From positions 595,320-659,319 of the forward strand of contig NZ_QPJK01000004.1 of the NCBI RefSeq assembly GCF_003337555.1: a DNA stretch of 64,000 nucleotides, given 5' to 3'. Every line of letters begins with the position of its first letter. Position 1 is the first letter of the stretch. The notes below the pieces were generated by a model. The model made no database searches. It worked only from the letters and a program-made list of their open reading frames with translations, and was not told where the DNA came from. Shown in pieces: positions 1 through 9,420 of the stretch. Both the position numbers and the translations under genes were made by a program. This stretch comes from Pseudorhodoferax soli. GTDB taxonomy: Bacteria > Pseudomonadota > Gammaproteobacteria > Burkholderiales > Burkholderiaceae_C.

Positions 1-129
1 GGCCAGGTGATCGCGCAGGGCACGCCGCAGCAGGTGCAGGCCGATCCGGAGGTGGTGCGCGCCTACCTCGGCGCGGGCGACGTGGGCGCGTTGCGCGCCA
101 AGCTGCGCGGCACGGCGGTCCCCGCATGA
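1..129 (+). CDS. livG: ABC transporter ATP-binding protein, C-terminal end (LivG-like, partial)
   Basis: Only the last 42 codons are inside the window. They read GQVIAQGTPQQVQADPEVV followed by RAYLG, which is the usual C-terminal tail of LivG-type ATPases of branched-chain amino acid importers, where the strand after the Walker region gives 'G..ia.Gtp..v..dp.V..aYLG'. The stop codon overlaps the start of the next gene as ATGA (126-129), so the two are translationally coupled. Nothing can be said about the catalytic motifs because they lie upstream of the window. Confidence 0.85.
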   Translation, partial: GQVIAQGTPQQVQADPEVVRAYLGAGDVGALRAKLRGTAVPA

Positions 130-1007
130 TGGACTGGGCCTACCTGTTCGAGATCGCGCTGACCGGCGTCGCCGGCGGCGGGCTCTACGCGCTCGCGGCG
201 CTGGCCTTCGTGCTGGTCTACAAGGCCACGCGCGTGGTCAACATCGCCATCGGCGAGATGCTGATGGTGGGCGCCTATTTGTTCTTCGCCTTCGCCACCA
301 CCATGGCGCTGCCGATCTGGCTGGCGGTGCTGGGCGCGGTGCTGGGCACGGGCCTGTTGGGCGCGGTGGTCGAGCGCACCATGATCCGGCCGCTGCTGGG
401 CGAGCCGCCGATCTCGGTGTTCATGGTCACGGTGGGGCTGGCGTCCATCCTCGTGGGGCTGGTGGAGATCATCTGGACCGCAGACCAACGCCGGCTGCCC
501 GAGTTCTTCCCGACCGCGCCCGTGATGGTCGGCGAGGCCTTCCTCGCACCCAAGGTGGCCTACGGCGCGCTGGCCGCGCTGGTGCTGATCGCGCTCGTGC
601 TGCTGCTGTTCCGCTTCTGGCGCGGCGGTGTGGCGCTGCGCGCCACCGCGTCGGACCAGGGCGCCGCCACCATGATGGGCATCAATGTGCCGCGCGTGTT
701 CTCGCTGGCCTGGGTGGCCTCGGCCATGATCGCGGCCGTGGCCGGCATCGTGGTCGGCGCCATCGGCGGCATCTCCTCGTCGATGGGTGTGTTCGGCCTG
801 TCGGTGCTGGTGGTGGTGATCGTGGGCGGGCTCGACAGCGTGCTCGGCGCGCTGGTCGGCGGGCTGCTGATCGGCTTGATCGAGGCGCTGGCCGGGGCCT
901 TCCTGGGCGGCGAGTACAAGCTGTTGGCCACCTTCATCGTGCTGGTGTTCGTGCTCATGATCCGGCCCTACGGCCTGTTCGGCACGCACGAGATCGAAAG
1001 ACTGTAG
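126..1007 (+). CDS. livH: Branched-chain amino acid-type ABC transporter permease LivH
   Basis: A 293-residue integral membrane protein made almost wholly of hydrophobic helices (about eight), matching the length of LivH permeases. The N-terminal part LTGVAGGGLYALAALAFVLV and the GIN/EAA-like loop near residues 175-190 (ATMMGINVPRVFSLAWVAS) are family hallmarks. It would form half of the inner-membrane channel with LivM. Its start overlaps the livG stop by four bases. It ends 3 bases before livM, so the genes form one operon. The true substrate is not shown by the sequence: these systems also import aromatic acids, amides and urea. Confidence 0.93.
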   Translation: MMDWAYLFEIALTGVAGGGLYALAALAFVLVYKATRVVNIAIGEMLMVGAYLFFAFATTMALPIWLAVLGAVLGTGLLGAVVERTMIRPLLGEPPISVFMVTVGLASILVGLVEIIWTADQRRLPEFFPTAPVMVGEAFLAPKVAYGALAALVLIALVLLLFRFWRGGVALRATASDQGAATMMGINVPRVFSLAWVASAMIAAVAGIVVGAIGGISSSMGVFGLSVLVVVIVGGLDSVLGALVGGLLIGLIEALAGAFLGGEYKLLATFIVLVFVLMIRPYGLFGTHEIERL

Positions 1008-1010
1008 GCC

Positions 1011-2048
1011 ATGCGCATCGGCACCCTTAAGCAGACCTACACCGCCGATGCGGCGCTGTTCGACTCGCGCACGCAGAAGGTGTGGCTCGCCATCGCTGCC
1101 GCGCTGCTCATCCTGTTCCCCTTCATCGCAAGCGACTACTGGCTCTACCTGGCCTGCCTGGTGGCCATCAACGTGGCCAGCGCCACGGGCCTCAACATCC
1201 TGACCGGCTACACCGGCCTCGTGAGCCTGGGCCAGGCGGCGTTCATGGGCCTGGGCGCCTACACGGTGGCGATCCTGCAGGCGCGCTGGGGCACGCCGTT
1301 CGGCCTGAATATTCTGGCCGGCGGCCTGGTGGCCATGGTCGGCGGCCTCGTGGTGGGCATCCCCTCGCTGCGTGTGAAGGGCCTGTACCTGGCGATCGCC
1401 ACCATCGCGGCCTCGTTCATCGCGCACTTCCTGTTCGCCAACCTCAAGTTCACGGGCGGCACCACCGGCCTGTCGCTGAAGCCGGCCACGGTGTTCGGCC
1501 TGCCGCTGGACACCTCGTTCCGCATCTACTGGCTGATCGTGCCGGTGATGCTGCTCATGGTGCTGGGCGCGGCCAACCTGTTCCGCACACGCGTGGGCCG
1601 GGCCTTCATCGCCGTGCGCGACCGCGACATCTCGGCCGAGGTGCTGGGCATCCCGCTGCTGCGCACCAAGCTGCTGTCGTTCGGGCTGTCCTCGTTCTAC
1701 GCGGGCGTGGCGGGCGGGCTGTGGGCCTACTTCTTCCGCGTGGTCACGCCCGAGAGCTTTCCGCTCCTGATGTCGATCTTCTTCCTCGCCGCCATCATCG
1801 TCGGCGGCATGGGCTCCATCCTGGGCGGCATCCTGGGGGCGGTGTTCATGACGCTGGTGCCCGAGGTGCTGAAACTGGTCTTCGACCTGCTGCCCGGCGG
1901 CACCGAGATGACGGTGTTTCTCTCTCCCGTGCGCACGGTCGTGTTCGGCCTCTTGATCGTGGGCTTCCTGGTGTTCGAGCCGCACGGGCTCGCCGAAGTC
2001 TGGCGGCGCATCCGCCGCTTCTTCCATCTCTGGCCTTTTAGAAACTGA
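1011..2048 (+). CDS. livM: Branched-chain amino acid-type ABC transporter permease LivM
   Basis: A 345-residue polytopic membrane protein, the second permease of the importer. The segment LNILTGYTGLVSLGQAAFMG (about residues 61-80) is the characteristic LivM motif, and the cytoplasmic coupling loop is GRAFIAVRDRDISAEVLGI (about residues 196-214). Nine or so hydrophobic helices are visible. It follows livH by 3 bases and precedes the solute-binding protein gene by 12 bases, which carries a good Shine-Dalgarno sequence (GAAGGAGA). Function as a channel half is secure; substrate is not. Confidence 0.93.
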   Translation: MRIGTLKQTYTADAALFDSRTQKVWLAIAAALLILFPFIASDYWLYLACLVAINVASATGLNILTGYTGLVSLGQAAFMGLGAYTVAILQARWGTPFGLNILAGGLVAMVGGLVVGIPSLRVKGLYLAIATIAASFIAHFLFANLKFTGGTTGLSLKPATVFGLPLDTSFRIYWLIVPVMLLMVLGAANLFRTRVGRAFIAVRDRDISAEVLGIPLLRTKLLSFGLSSFYAGVAGGLWAYFFRVVTPESFPLLMSIFFLAAIIVGGMGSILGGILGAVFMTLVPEVLKLVFDLLPGGTEMTVFLSPVRTVVFGLLIVGFLVFEPHGLAEVWRRIRRFFHLWPFRN

Positions 2049-2060
2049 AGGAGACCTGCC

Positions 2061-3248
2061 ATGCGTGCTGCACAAGCCATTGCTTCCACCCGCCGCCGCG
2101 CCCTGGTGCTGACCGGGGGCGCCGCCCTCGTCGCCGGGGCCATGCCGCGCCTGGCGCGCGCCCAGGGCGAGGACATCGTCATCGGCGGCTCCATCCCCAT
2201 GACGGGGGTGTTCGCGTTCGCCGGCATCGGCATCAACGCGGGCATCGCCGACTACGTGAAGATGGTCAACGACGCGGGCGGCATCAAGGGCCGCAAGCTG
2301 CGCTACGTGCCGGAAGACACGGGCTACAAGGTCGATGTCTCGGTGGCGGCCTTCAAGAAGATCACGAGCCAGAACAAGGTGAACCTGTACTACGGCGACT
2401 CCACCGGCTTTGCCAAGACCATCAACCCCGAGCTGGACCGCAGCGGCCAGATGCTGATGGCCGGCGCATCGTTCGCCAGCGAACTGAACAACCCGGCCAA
2501 GTACCCGAACCAGTTTCTCGTGGGGCCGGACTACACCGAGATGTTCGGCATCCTGCTGAACCACATCGCCAAGGAGAAGCCGGGCGCCAAGGTGGCCTTC
2601 GTCTACAGCGACTCGGAATTCGGCCGCGATCCGATCGAGACCAGCGAGGCCACGGCCAAGAAGCTGGGCCTGTCTGTGCCCGTCAAGATCATGACGCCGG
2701 CCGGCAGCGTGGACGTGTCGACCGAGGTCATCAAGCTGCGCCGTGCCGCGCCCGACTACACGATCTTCCACGGCTACATCCTCGCGCCCATCCCCGAGTT
2801 CATCCAGCAGGGCAAGCAGCAGGGCATGACCAGCAAGTGGATGGGCACCTTCTGGACCATGGACAGCTCCACCGTGATGAAGATGGGCGAGGCCGGCGAC
2901 GGCTTCATGGGCGTGATGCCCTTCCGCTACTACTACGACACCGAGAAGGCGCCGATGCTGGAGAAGATCCGCGCGCTGCGGCCGGAGTACCAGAGCACGG
3001 CCTACATCCAGGGCTTCCTCACGGCCATGCTGTTCGCCGAAGCGGCCAAGCGCACGCTGGACGCGGGCAAGCCGCTGGACGGCAAGAACCTCAAGGCCGC
3101 GCTGAACACCATCAAGGACTTCGACACGGGCGGTTTGATCGGCACGCCGATCACGATCTCGGGCAACTCGATCCCGGTGGGCCGCGTGTACCGGGCGGAC
3201 ATGAAGGCGCAGAAGATGGTCGCGGCCTCCGACTGGATCAAGCTCTAG
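2061..3248 (+). CDS. ABC transporter substrate-binding protein (LivK/type I periplasmic-binding family)
   Basis: A 395-residue periplasmic protein. The N-terminus has a twin-arginine-like signal (STRRRALVLTGGAALVAGAM, then an ARA cleavage-like site near residue 35). The mature part begins IVIGGSIPMTGVFAFAG, the usual opening of Peripla_BP_6 (Leu/Ile/Val-binding-like) proteins, and later GAKVAFVYSDSEFGRD also fits the fold. It captures the ligand and delivers it to LivHM. It sits between livM and livF in the same operon, followed by an 87-base gap filled by a repeat-like element. The coupled acyl-CoA ligase suggests the ligand may be a carboxylic acid rather than an amino acid; that is inference. 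Confidence 0.9.
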   Translation: MRAAQAIASTRRRALVLTGGAALVAGAMPRLARAQGEDIVIGGSIPMTGVFAFAGIGINAGIADYVKMVNDAGGIKGRKLRYVPEDTGYKVDVSVAAFKKITSQNKVNLYYGDSTGFAKTINPELDRSGQMLMAGASFASELNNPAKYPNQFLVGPDYTEMFGILLNHIAKEKPGAKVAFVYSDSEFGRDPIETSEATAKKLGLSVPVKIMTPAGSVDVSTEVIKLRRAAPDYTIFHGYILAPIPEFIQQGKQQGMTSKWMGTFWTMDSSTVMKMGEAGDGFMGVMPFRYYYDTEKAPMLEKIRALRPEYQSTAYIQGFLTAMLFAEAAKRTLDAGKPLDGKNLKAALNTIKDFDTGGLIGTPITISGNSIPVGRVYRADMKAQKMVAASDWIKL

Positions 3249-3251
3249 AAA

Positions 3252-3332
3252 TGAAGCCCCCACGCTCATCGCTTCGCGTATCGCTGCCCCCCAAGGGGGC
3301 GCTCAGTGGCTTCGGGCGGCCGGGCGCTCACT
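3252..3332. repeat. Comamonadaceae-type intergenic repeat element inside the liv operon
   Basis: The gap between the solute-binding gene and livF carries AAGCCCCCACGCTC at its left, a GC hairpin (CCCCCCAAGGGGG) in the middle, and CTTCGGGCGGCCGGGCGCTCA at its right (shortened here to its key blocks: CTTCGGGCGG and CCGGGCGCTCA). I recall elements of this layout, with a gene-proximal CGGGCCGCCCCAAGC block, as frequent in Comamonadaceae genomes. A related block occurs at 45428-45489. It would form a stem-loop in the mRNA between the third and fourth genes of the operon. Confidence 0.6.
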
Positions 3333-3335
3333 GAC

Positions 3336-4147
<812 letters not shown>

Positions 4148-4151
<4 letters not shown>

Positions 4152-5977
4152 CCGCGCCTGATCTCCCGCACAAGACCCTGCCCCAGATGCTGCGCGAACA
4201 GGCGCAGCGCCAGGGCGCGCGCGTGGCCATCCGGCAAAAGGACTTCGGCATCTGGCAACCCATCACCTGGGCCGACTACCTGCGCCGCGCCGGCCACGTG
4301 GGCCTGGGCCTGGCGTCGCTGGGCCTGCCCACGGGCGGCCACCTGGGCGTGATCTCCGAGAACCGCGTGGAATGGGTGCTGGCGCAGATGGGCGCGGGCC
4401 TGGTCGGCGCGGTGACGGTGGGCGTGTACCCCACCAGCCCCAGCAACGAGGTGGCCTACGTGGTGGGCCATGCCGACGTGGAAGTGGTGGTCTGCGAAGA
4501 CCAGGAGCAGCTGGACAAGATCCTCGACGCGCAGGCGCTGCTGCCGCGCCTGCAGCGCATCGTGGTGGTGGAGACCAAGGGCCTGGCCAGCTACCCGCCC
4601 GATGTGCGCGCGCGCATCGTCTCGTTCGCTGAGCTGGAACGCCTGGGCGCAGAGCTGCAGGCGCGTGAAGGCCTGGCCCGCATCGACGCCGCGCTGGCCG
4701 CGCAGACGCTGGACGACATCGGCCTGATGATCTACACATCCGGCTCCACCGGCGCGCCCAAGGGCGCCATGCTGTCGTGGCGCAACATCCGCGGCGTGGT
4801 GCCCGGCATCGTCGACCGGCTGGGCCTCAGCGGCGCCACCACGCACCTGTCGTACCTGCCGCTGTGCCACGTGGCCGAGCAGATGCTGAGCTGCTTTGTG
4901 CCGCTGTACCTGGGCTCGCAGGTGCACTTCGGCGAATCCATCCGCACCGTTCAGGAAGACCTGCGCGAGGTGGCGCCCAGCATGTTCCTGGGCGTGCCGC
5001 GCATCTGGGAGAAGCTGCACGCGGCGATCAGCATCAAGGTGCAGGAAGCCGGCCCACTACAGCGCGCGCTGGTTGCGCGCGCCCTGGCCGCCGGCGCGCC
5101 GCTGGCCGAGAAGCCGCGCAGCCAGTGGACGCTCGCCGAGCGACTGCGCTTTGCGATGGCCTACTGGACGGTGCTGCGCGCGCTGCAGAACTTCATCGGC
5201 CTGCGCGCCGCCAAGGTGGCGCTGACGGGCGCGGCGCCCATCCCGCCCGACGTGGTGCGCTTCTTCCGCACGCTGGGCGTGCCGCTGGTGGAGGTCTACG
5301 GCCTCACCGAATCCAGCGGCATGGTGACGGGCCAGGCCGTGGACCAGCTGCGCAGCGGCACCGTGGGCCCGCCCACGCGGGGCGTCGAGGCGCGCATCGG
5401 CGAACAGGGCGAGCTGCAGATCCGCGGCGACATGGTGTTCGCGGGCTACTACAAGAGCCCCGAGGCCACTGCCGCCGCGGTGCAGGACGGCTGGCTGCAC
5501 ACGGGCGACGTGGTGCAGCAGGACGCCGATGGCCACCTGCGCATCGTCGACCGGCTCAAGGACATCATGATCACGGCCGGCGGCAAGAACCTCACGCCGT
5601 CGGAGATCGAGAACCAGATGAAGGGCAGCCCCTTCATCAAGGAATGCATCGTGGTGGCCGACGGCCGCAAGTTCGTGGCCGCGCTGGTGCAGATCGACTA
5701 CGAGACCGTGGGCAAGTGGGCCGAAGCCCAGCGGCTGGCCTTCACGCACTTTCGGTCGCTGGTGGAGTTGCCGAAGGTCAGAGACCTGGTGCAGGCCGAG
5801 ATCGACCGTGGGAATGCTCGGCTGGCGCAGGTGGCGCACATTCGACGCTTCCACCTGCTGACCAAGGAGCTGGACCACGACGATGGGGAGGTGACGGCGA
5901 CGATGAAGGTGCGCAGGGCGAGTGTTTACAAGGCGTATGCGGGGGAGATTGAGGGGATGTTTGGTGGTCGTCACTAG
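4148..5977 (+). CDS. AMP-dependent acyl-CoA synthetase (long-chain fatty acid/aromatic acid-CoA ligase family)
   Basis: A 609-residue ANL-superfamily enzyme: carboxylate + ATP + CoA gives acyl-CoA + AMP + PPi. The P-loop-like A3 motif is YTSGSTGAPKG (residues 196-206), YGLTESS follows at about 384, then GWLHTGDVV, and the hinge/C-terminal motif DRLKDIMITAGGKNLTPSEI near residue 470. Its length and the long internal insertion resemble FadD15-type long-chain ligases. The start ATG overlaps the livF stop (ATGA), so production is coupled to the importer. The likely logic is import of a carboxylic acid by the Liv-type transporter and its immediate CoA activation. The acid is not identified. Downstream the base composition drops sharply, so this gene marks the right end of the operon. 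Confidence 0.88.
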
Positions 5978-6163
5978 GGAGCCGTTGAAGGACCACGGAC
6001 CCACACGCGTATTGCATAAGGCGGATTGGATCTGCTACGCCGCGCTGCGTTGTAGAAATTAGGCGATGGAGACATTTCGTGTCTTTGTATGATGGCCCGG
6101 CGTTCGCCCTCAGGAGGGCCACAGCGGCCTAGTAAACGAGCCGCGAACAACCTATAAATTAAT

Positions 6164-7619
6164 ATGGCCAAAGCCAAAATTGTCGAAAGAAGTTCTCAAC
6201 TTGAACTAAGTGCTGTAGATGAGCTTTTGGTGCTGTGCGAAGAGGTGACACGAGCCACTCCTGAGGGCGCAAAGAGATTCATTGAGCCCGCCCCCAGCGT
6301 GTTGTCACGTGCAAAATCAAAGCAACATCACATGATTTTCGGCAGGCGTGGTTCTGGAAAGTCAAGTCTGTTAAGAAAATCGGTTGCTGATTTTACGGTT
6401 GACCGGCGGCCAATTGCTTTCGTCGACATGGAAACATTCAAGGGGCATACCTACCCCGACGTACTCATCAGCGTCTTGATAAAAAGCTTACAAGAGTTTA
6501 ATAAATGGCTAGTTGAAGCAGCAACTGCCCCAGCCAGCAAAAAATCTTTCTGGCTCAAGATCTTTCAGGCTAAGCCAGCACGAGCCCCATTCAACAAAAA
6601 TAAGACAGCAGAACTATCGGACGCCCTAAAGCGGCTAATAAAAGATCTCGAGGACCAGCTCCGAGAACCCGAATCGAGTGAAAAGCAGAAAACAAAGAAA
6701 AAGTCGGGCGACCAGACATCCGAGCTGAATGCTGAAGCAGATGGTGGAATTCCTGGCGCAAGCATAAAGGCGAAAGCCAATATTGCCGTCAAGGACTCTG
6801 AAGAGACGGAAGAACAGGCAAAGTATGTTTCACACAAGGTGGAGTATTTACATCAAAACATCCTTCGCTTCAAGGAGTTTTTTCTCCAATTATCAGTGCT
6901 TTCGGATGGTGCTGCATTTCTAATTCTCGACGATCTCTACCATATTCGAAGATCAGATCAAGCTAAAGATAAACTTAGATATTTCTTTGGAGAAGTACGG
7001 AACCCTTCGGGACTTTCTAAGGAAAATACTTACAAATCTCCTCGATGAGACGCCCCCACTCACCATATCCGGGTTGCTCAACCCTACGGCCATTGATCGA
7101 TTAATAATTGCCTCGGGTGGAGTCACGCGTGACTTCATCGGAATTTTTGCAAACTCAATTAATCAAGCCAGAAATCGTGACAAAAGCCATCATCGCGGAC
7201 CGAAAATTGGGGCGGAGGATGTGAATCTTGCTACTGGCGACTACTCACCCCTGAAGCAGGAAGAGTTTAAACTGGACACAGACTCTGAGCGAAAAATACT
7301 CGAGGACGAGTTCAAATCGCTGGTTGATTTTTGCACCGAAACATCAAAATGCAATGTCTTCCTGGTTTCTCAGAAACTCGTCGGACCGGTTCGCGAATCA
7401 ATCGATCAACTGATTGACTTGCGATTGGTGCATCCGGTTAAATCAAGAGTAACCTTGAAAAAAGGAGCGTCAGGCGAGCTTTTCGAAGCCTACATGCTTG
7501 ATCTAAGTCAATACACTGCAGCCAGAAAAGTTCACGAATTCAAAATGATTGACCTTGGAAGCGCCGATAAAGATGAAGATATACGCAAGGCTTCCCTCAT
7601 ATACTCTGGTTCGCAGTAA
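6164..7619 (+). pseudogene. P-loop ATPase gene with internal deletion and frameshift
   Basis: The first open frame (6164-7048, 294 codons) starts MAKAKIVERSSQLELSAVDE and contains Walker A GRRGSGKSS (residues 60-68), a lysine/glutamate-rich middle and a Walker B-like AAFLILDDLYHIRR. After about 6960 this frame turns to a short unrelated tail and stops. The +1 frame is open across the same point and reads INLDISLEKYGTLRDFLRKI onward to 7619, ending with ASGGVTRDFIGIF and a C-terminal domain. Together they look like one ATPase of about 520-540 residues that has lost a stretch (I estimate around 45-60 codons, not a multiple of three bases) at about 6958-6968. The AT-rich composition (many A/T third positions) differs sharply from all neighbours and points to horizontal acquisition. 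The biological role is unknown; a defence or DNA-management role is possible. Confidence 0.7.
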
Positions 7620-7871
7620 AATTACCTCATCCCTCGACGCCCGGGATGCCACAAATATCCAACCATGCCGGTTAACCCTTTGTCCCATCAGGGGCAATTG
7701 TGATGGAATTTTCTGATTGCTGCGAAATTGGCGGAATGTCCATAACCCGAAACTCATTGGCGCCTGCGGCACTGAGCAATCCCACTGAAGCGTGAAGCCT
7801 GCAGAGAGAAAGTCGACTTTGCATCTTCACATTTGCCGGCGCAACGCACACATTATGTGAGGTCCGCTGGC

Positions 7872-8273
7872 ATGACCACACTCGTCCCCTCCCTAGGCTC
7901 CTGCGAACTCCGCATGACCAACGGCGAGCGTTGCCTCGCCGAACGCCTGGAGCAGCAACTCGATGAGGATTACCTGCTCTGGTACGACGTGCCCGTCGGC
8001 CTGAAGCAAACGGACCCGGATTTCGTCGTCCTAAACCCGCGGCGTAGCCTGCTGATCCCGGAGACCAAGGACTGCCGGCTGGACACGATTCAGAGCGGCA
8101 CGCCCCCGCTTCGGCGGCGCGCGATGCCGACAAAAGCTGCAGCGCGCAGCTGCCCCAGCCTGCACCAACGCATCGACACAAGAACACTTGACCTGCATCC
8201 CACGGCGCGCGGCCCCGTATCGACGCATCGGGTCCGCGCGTGTCTGGCAGCAGGACGGAGCTTGACGGCATGA
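7872..8273 (+). pseudogene. Truncated copy of the NERD-domain helicase 5' end
   Basis: From the ATG at 7872 the reading frame gives MTTLVPSLGSCELRMTNGER and continues for about 75 residues through the NERD nuclease-like motif (DPDFVVL, then LLIPETKD). This is nearly the same sequence as the start of the gene at 9421: about 220 bases match at roughly 90% by eye. After about 8095 the similarity ends and the frame runs on as unrelated arginine/proline-rich sequence to the stop at 8271-8273, which overlaps the next gene's start. It therefore lacks the whole helicase part and is a remnant. The conserved tryptophan of ETKDW is cysteine here, consistent with decay. Confidence 0.75.
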
Positions 8274-9319
8274 CCGAGATCACTCGCCACACCGACTACC
8301 GCCAGGCGCTGGCCGCCATCAAGCAGCGCATCCAGACATCGCAGACCCGGGCCGTGCTGGCCGTGAACGCCGAGCTACTGAGTCTGTACTGGGATATTGG
8401 CCGACAGCTGGACGTCCTGCAACGCGAGCGCGCCTGGGGTTCAGCAGTGGTTGAGCAGATGGCGCTGGACTTGCAGGCCACGTACCCCGGCATGAAAGGC
8501 TTCTCGCGCACCAGCCTGTTCGCGATGCGGCAGTTTTATGCCTTCTTCAGTCCGCAGTTCGAAATCGTCCCACAGCCTGTGGGACAAATCCCCTGGGGCC
8601 ATGTGCGCACGCTGCTGTCCAAGGTGAAGTCGGTGGACCAGGTGTTGCTGTACGCACAAGCCTGCACCGAGCACGGCTGGAGCCGCACGGTGCTGGAGTG
8701 GCAGATTGCGCAACGCTTCCACGAGCGCGCGGGGCAGGCCGTGGGCAACTTCGCCAAGACCTTGCCGGCACCCCAGTCGGAGCTGGTACAGCAAAGCCTG
8801 AAAGACCCGTATGTGTTCGACTTCCTCACGCTGGCCCCGCAGGCGGTGGAGCGGGACATCGAGAACCAGCTGGTGGCCCAGATCACACGCTTCCTGCTGG
8901 AGCTGGGCAAAGGGTTTGCATTTCTGGGTCGGCAGTATCCCTTGGTGGTGAATGACAGAGACTACTTTCTCGACCTGCTGTTCTACCACGCGCGCCTCAA
9001 GTGCTATGTGGTCATTGAACTGAAGGCAGGCGCATTCAAACCGGAGTACGTGGGCAAGCTGAACTTCTATCTGTCGGCGGTCGATGACCAACTGCGCGCA
9101 GCGGACGACCAACCGACCATCGGCCTGATTCTGTGCAAGGACAAGGACAAGCTGGACGTGGAGTACGCCTTGCGAGACATCCACAAACCCATGGGCGTGA
9201 GTTCATTCATCACCAAGGACATTCCTTTGTCGGTGCAGTCACAACTGCCGACCGTCGAAGAAATCGAAACGGAGTTGACTGCGCTGATCCAGGACGGCGA
9301 GAAAGCGCCGGATGCGTAG
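8270..9319 (+). CDS. DUF1016/YhcG-family PDDEXK nuclease domain protein
   Basis: A 349-residue protein. The ATG at 8270 (MTEITRHTDYRQALAAIKQR) is preferred over an in-frame alternative at 8240 because the family begins with this helix. The N-terminal DUF1016_N helical domain (about 1-180, with LLSLYWDIGRQL and FSRTSLFAMRQFY) is followed by a PD-(D/E)XK core: D235 in YFLDLLFYH, E250 and K252 in VVIELKAG, and GKLNFYLS near 263-270. All catalytic positions look intact. Homologues are often found in or near restriction and defence loci and are thought to be nucleases; activity has not been shown for most. It is the only undamaged coding member of the two helicase-nuclease pairs here. Confidence 0.88.
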   Translation: MTEITRHTDYRQALAAIKQRIQTSQTRAVLAVNAELLSLYWDIGRQLDVLQRERAWGSAVVEQMALDLQATYPGMKGFSRTSLFAMRQFYAFFSPQFEIVPQPVGQIPWGHVRTLLSKVKSVDQVLLYAQACTEHGWSRTVLEWQIAQRFHERAGQAVGNFAKTLPAPQSELVQQSLKDPYVFDFLTLAPQAVERDIENQLVAQITRFLLELGKGFAFLGRQYPLVVNDRDYFLDLLFYHARLKCYVVIELKAGAFKPEYVGKLNFYLSAVDDQLRAADDQPTIGLILCKDKDKLDVEYALRDIHKPMGVSSFITKDIPLSVQSQLPTVEEIETELTALIQDGEKAPDA

Positions 9320-9420
9320 CGGCAAGATCACCGCCGCACCCCGGCGCTTGAAAGCCACCGACAGGCACGTCGCTGCTGAAGCCAGCTTGGCGGGAAGCCG
9401 CACCGTTTAAGGCGCCCGCC

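Noticed and set aside
63-3269. Very long minus-strand open frame (about 1,070 codons) across the liv genes
   Set aside because: It is the mirror of a GC-rich plus-strand operon: its translation is His/Arg/Gly-rich low complexity with no domain, while the plus strand has five clear ABC-transporter genes.
3306-3335. GTG start for livF at 3306
   Set aside because: It would add ten residues read from the repeat element; the ATG at 3336 begins the conserved protein.
5978-6163. tRNA or small RNA in the gap after the acyl-CoA ligase
   Set aside because: No cloverleaf or strong hairpin can be drawn; the gap only marks the change to AT-rich sequence, with a TATAAA close to the next start but no matching -35.
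7672-8292. Minus-strand frame ending in ENSITIAPDGTKG at 7672
   Set aside because: Only the last few residues look protein-like; the rest is a mirror of the helicase fragment. The stretch 7620-7871 otherwise shows nothing recognisable.
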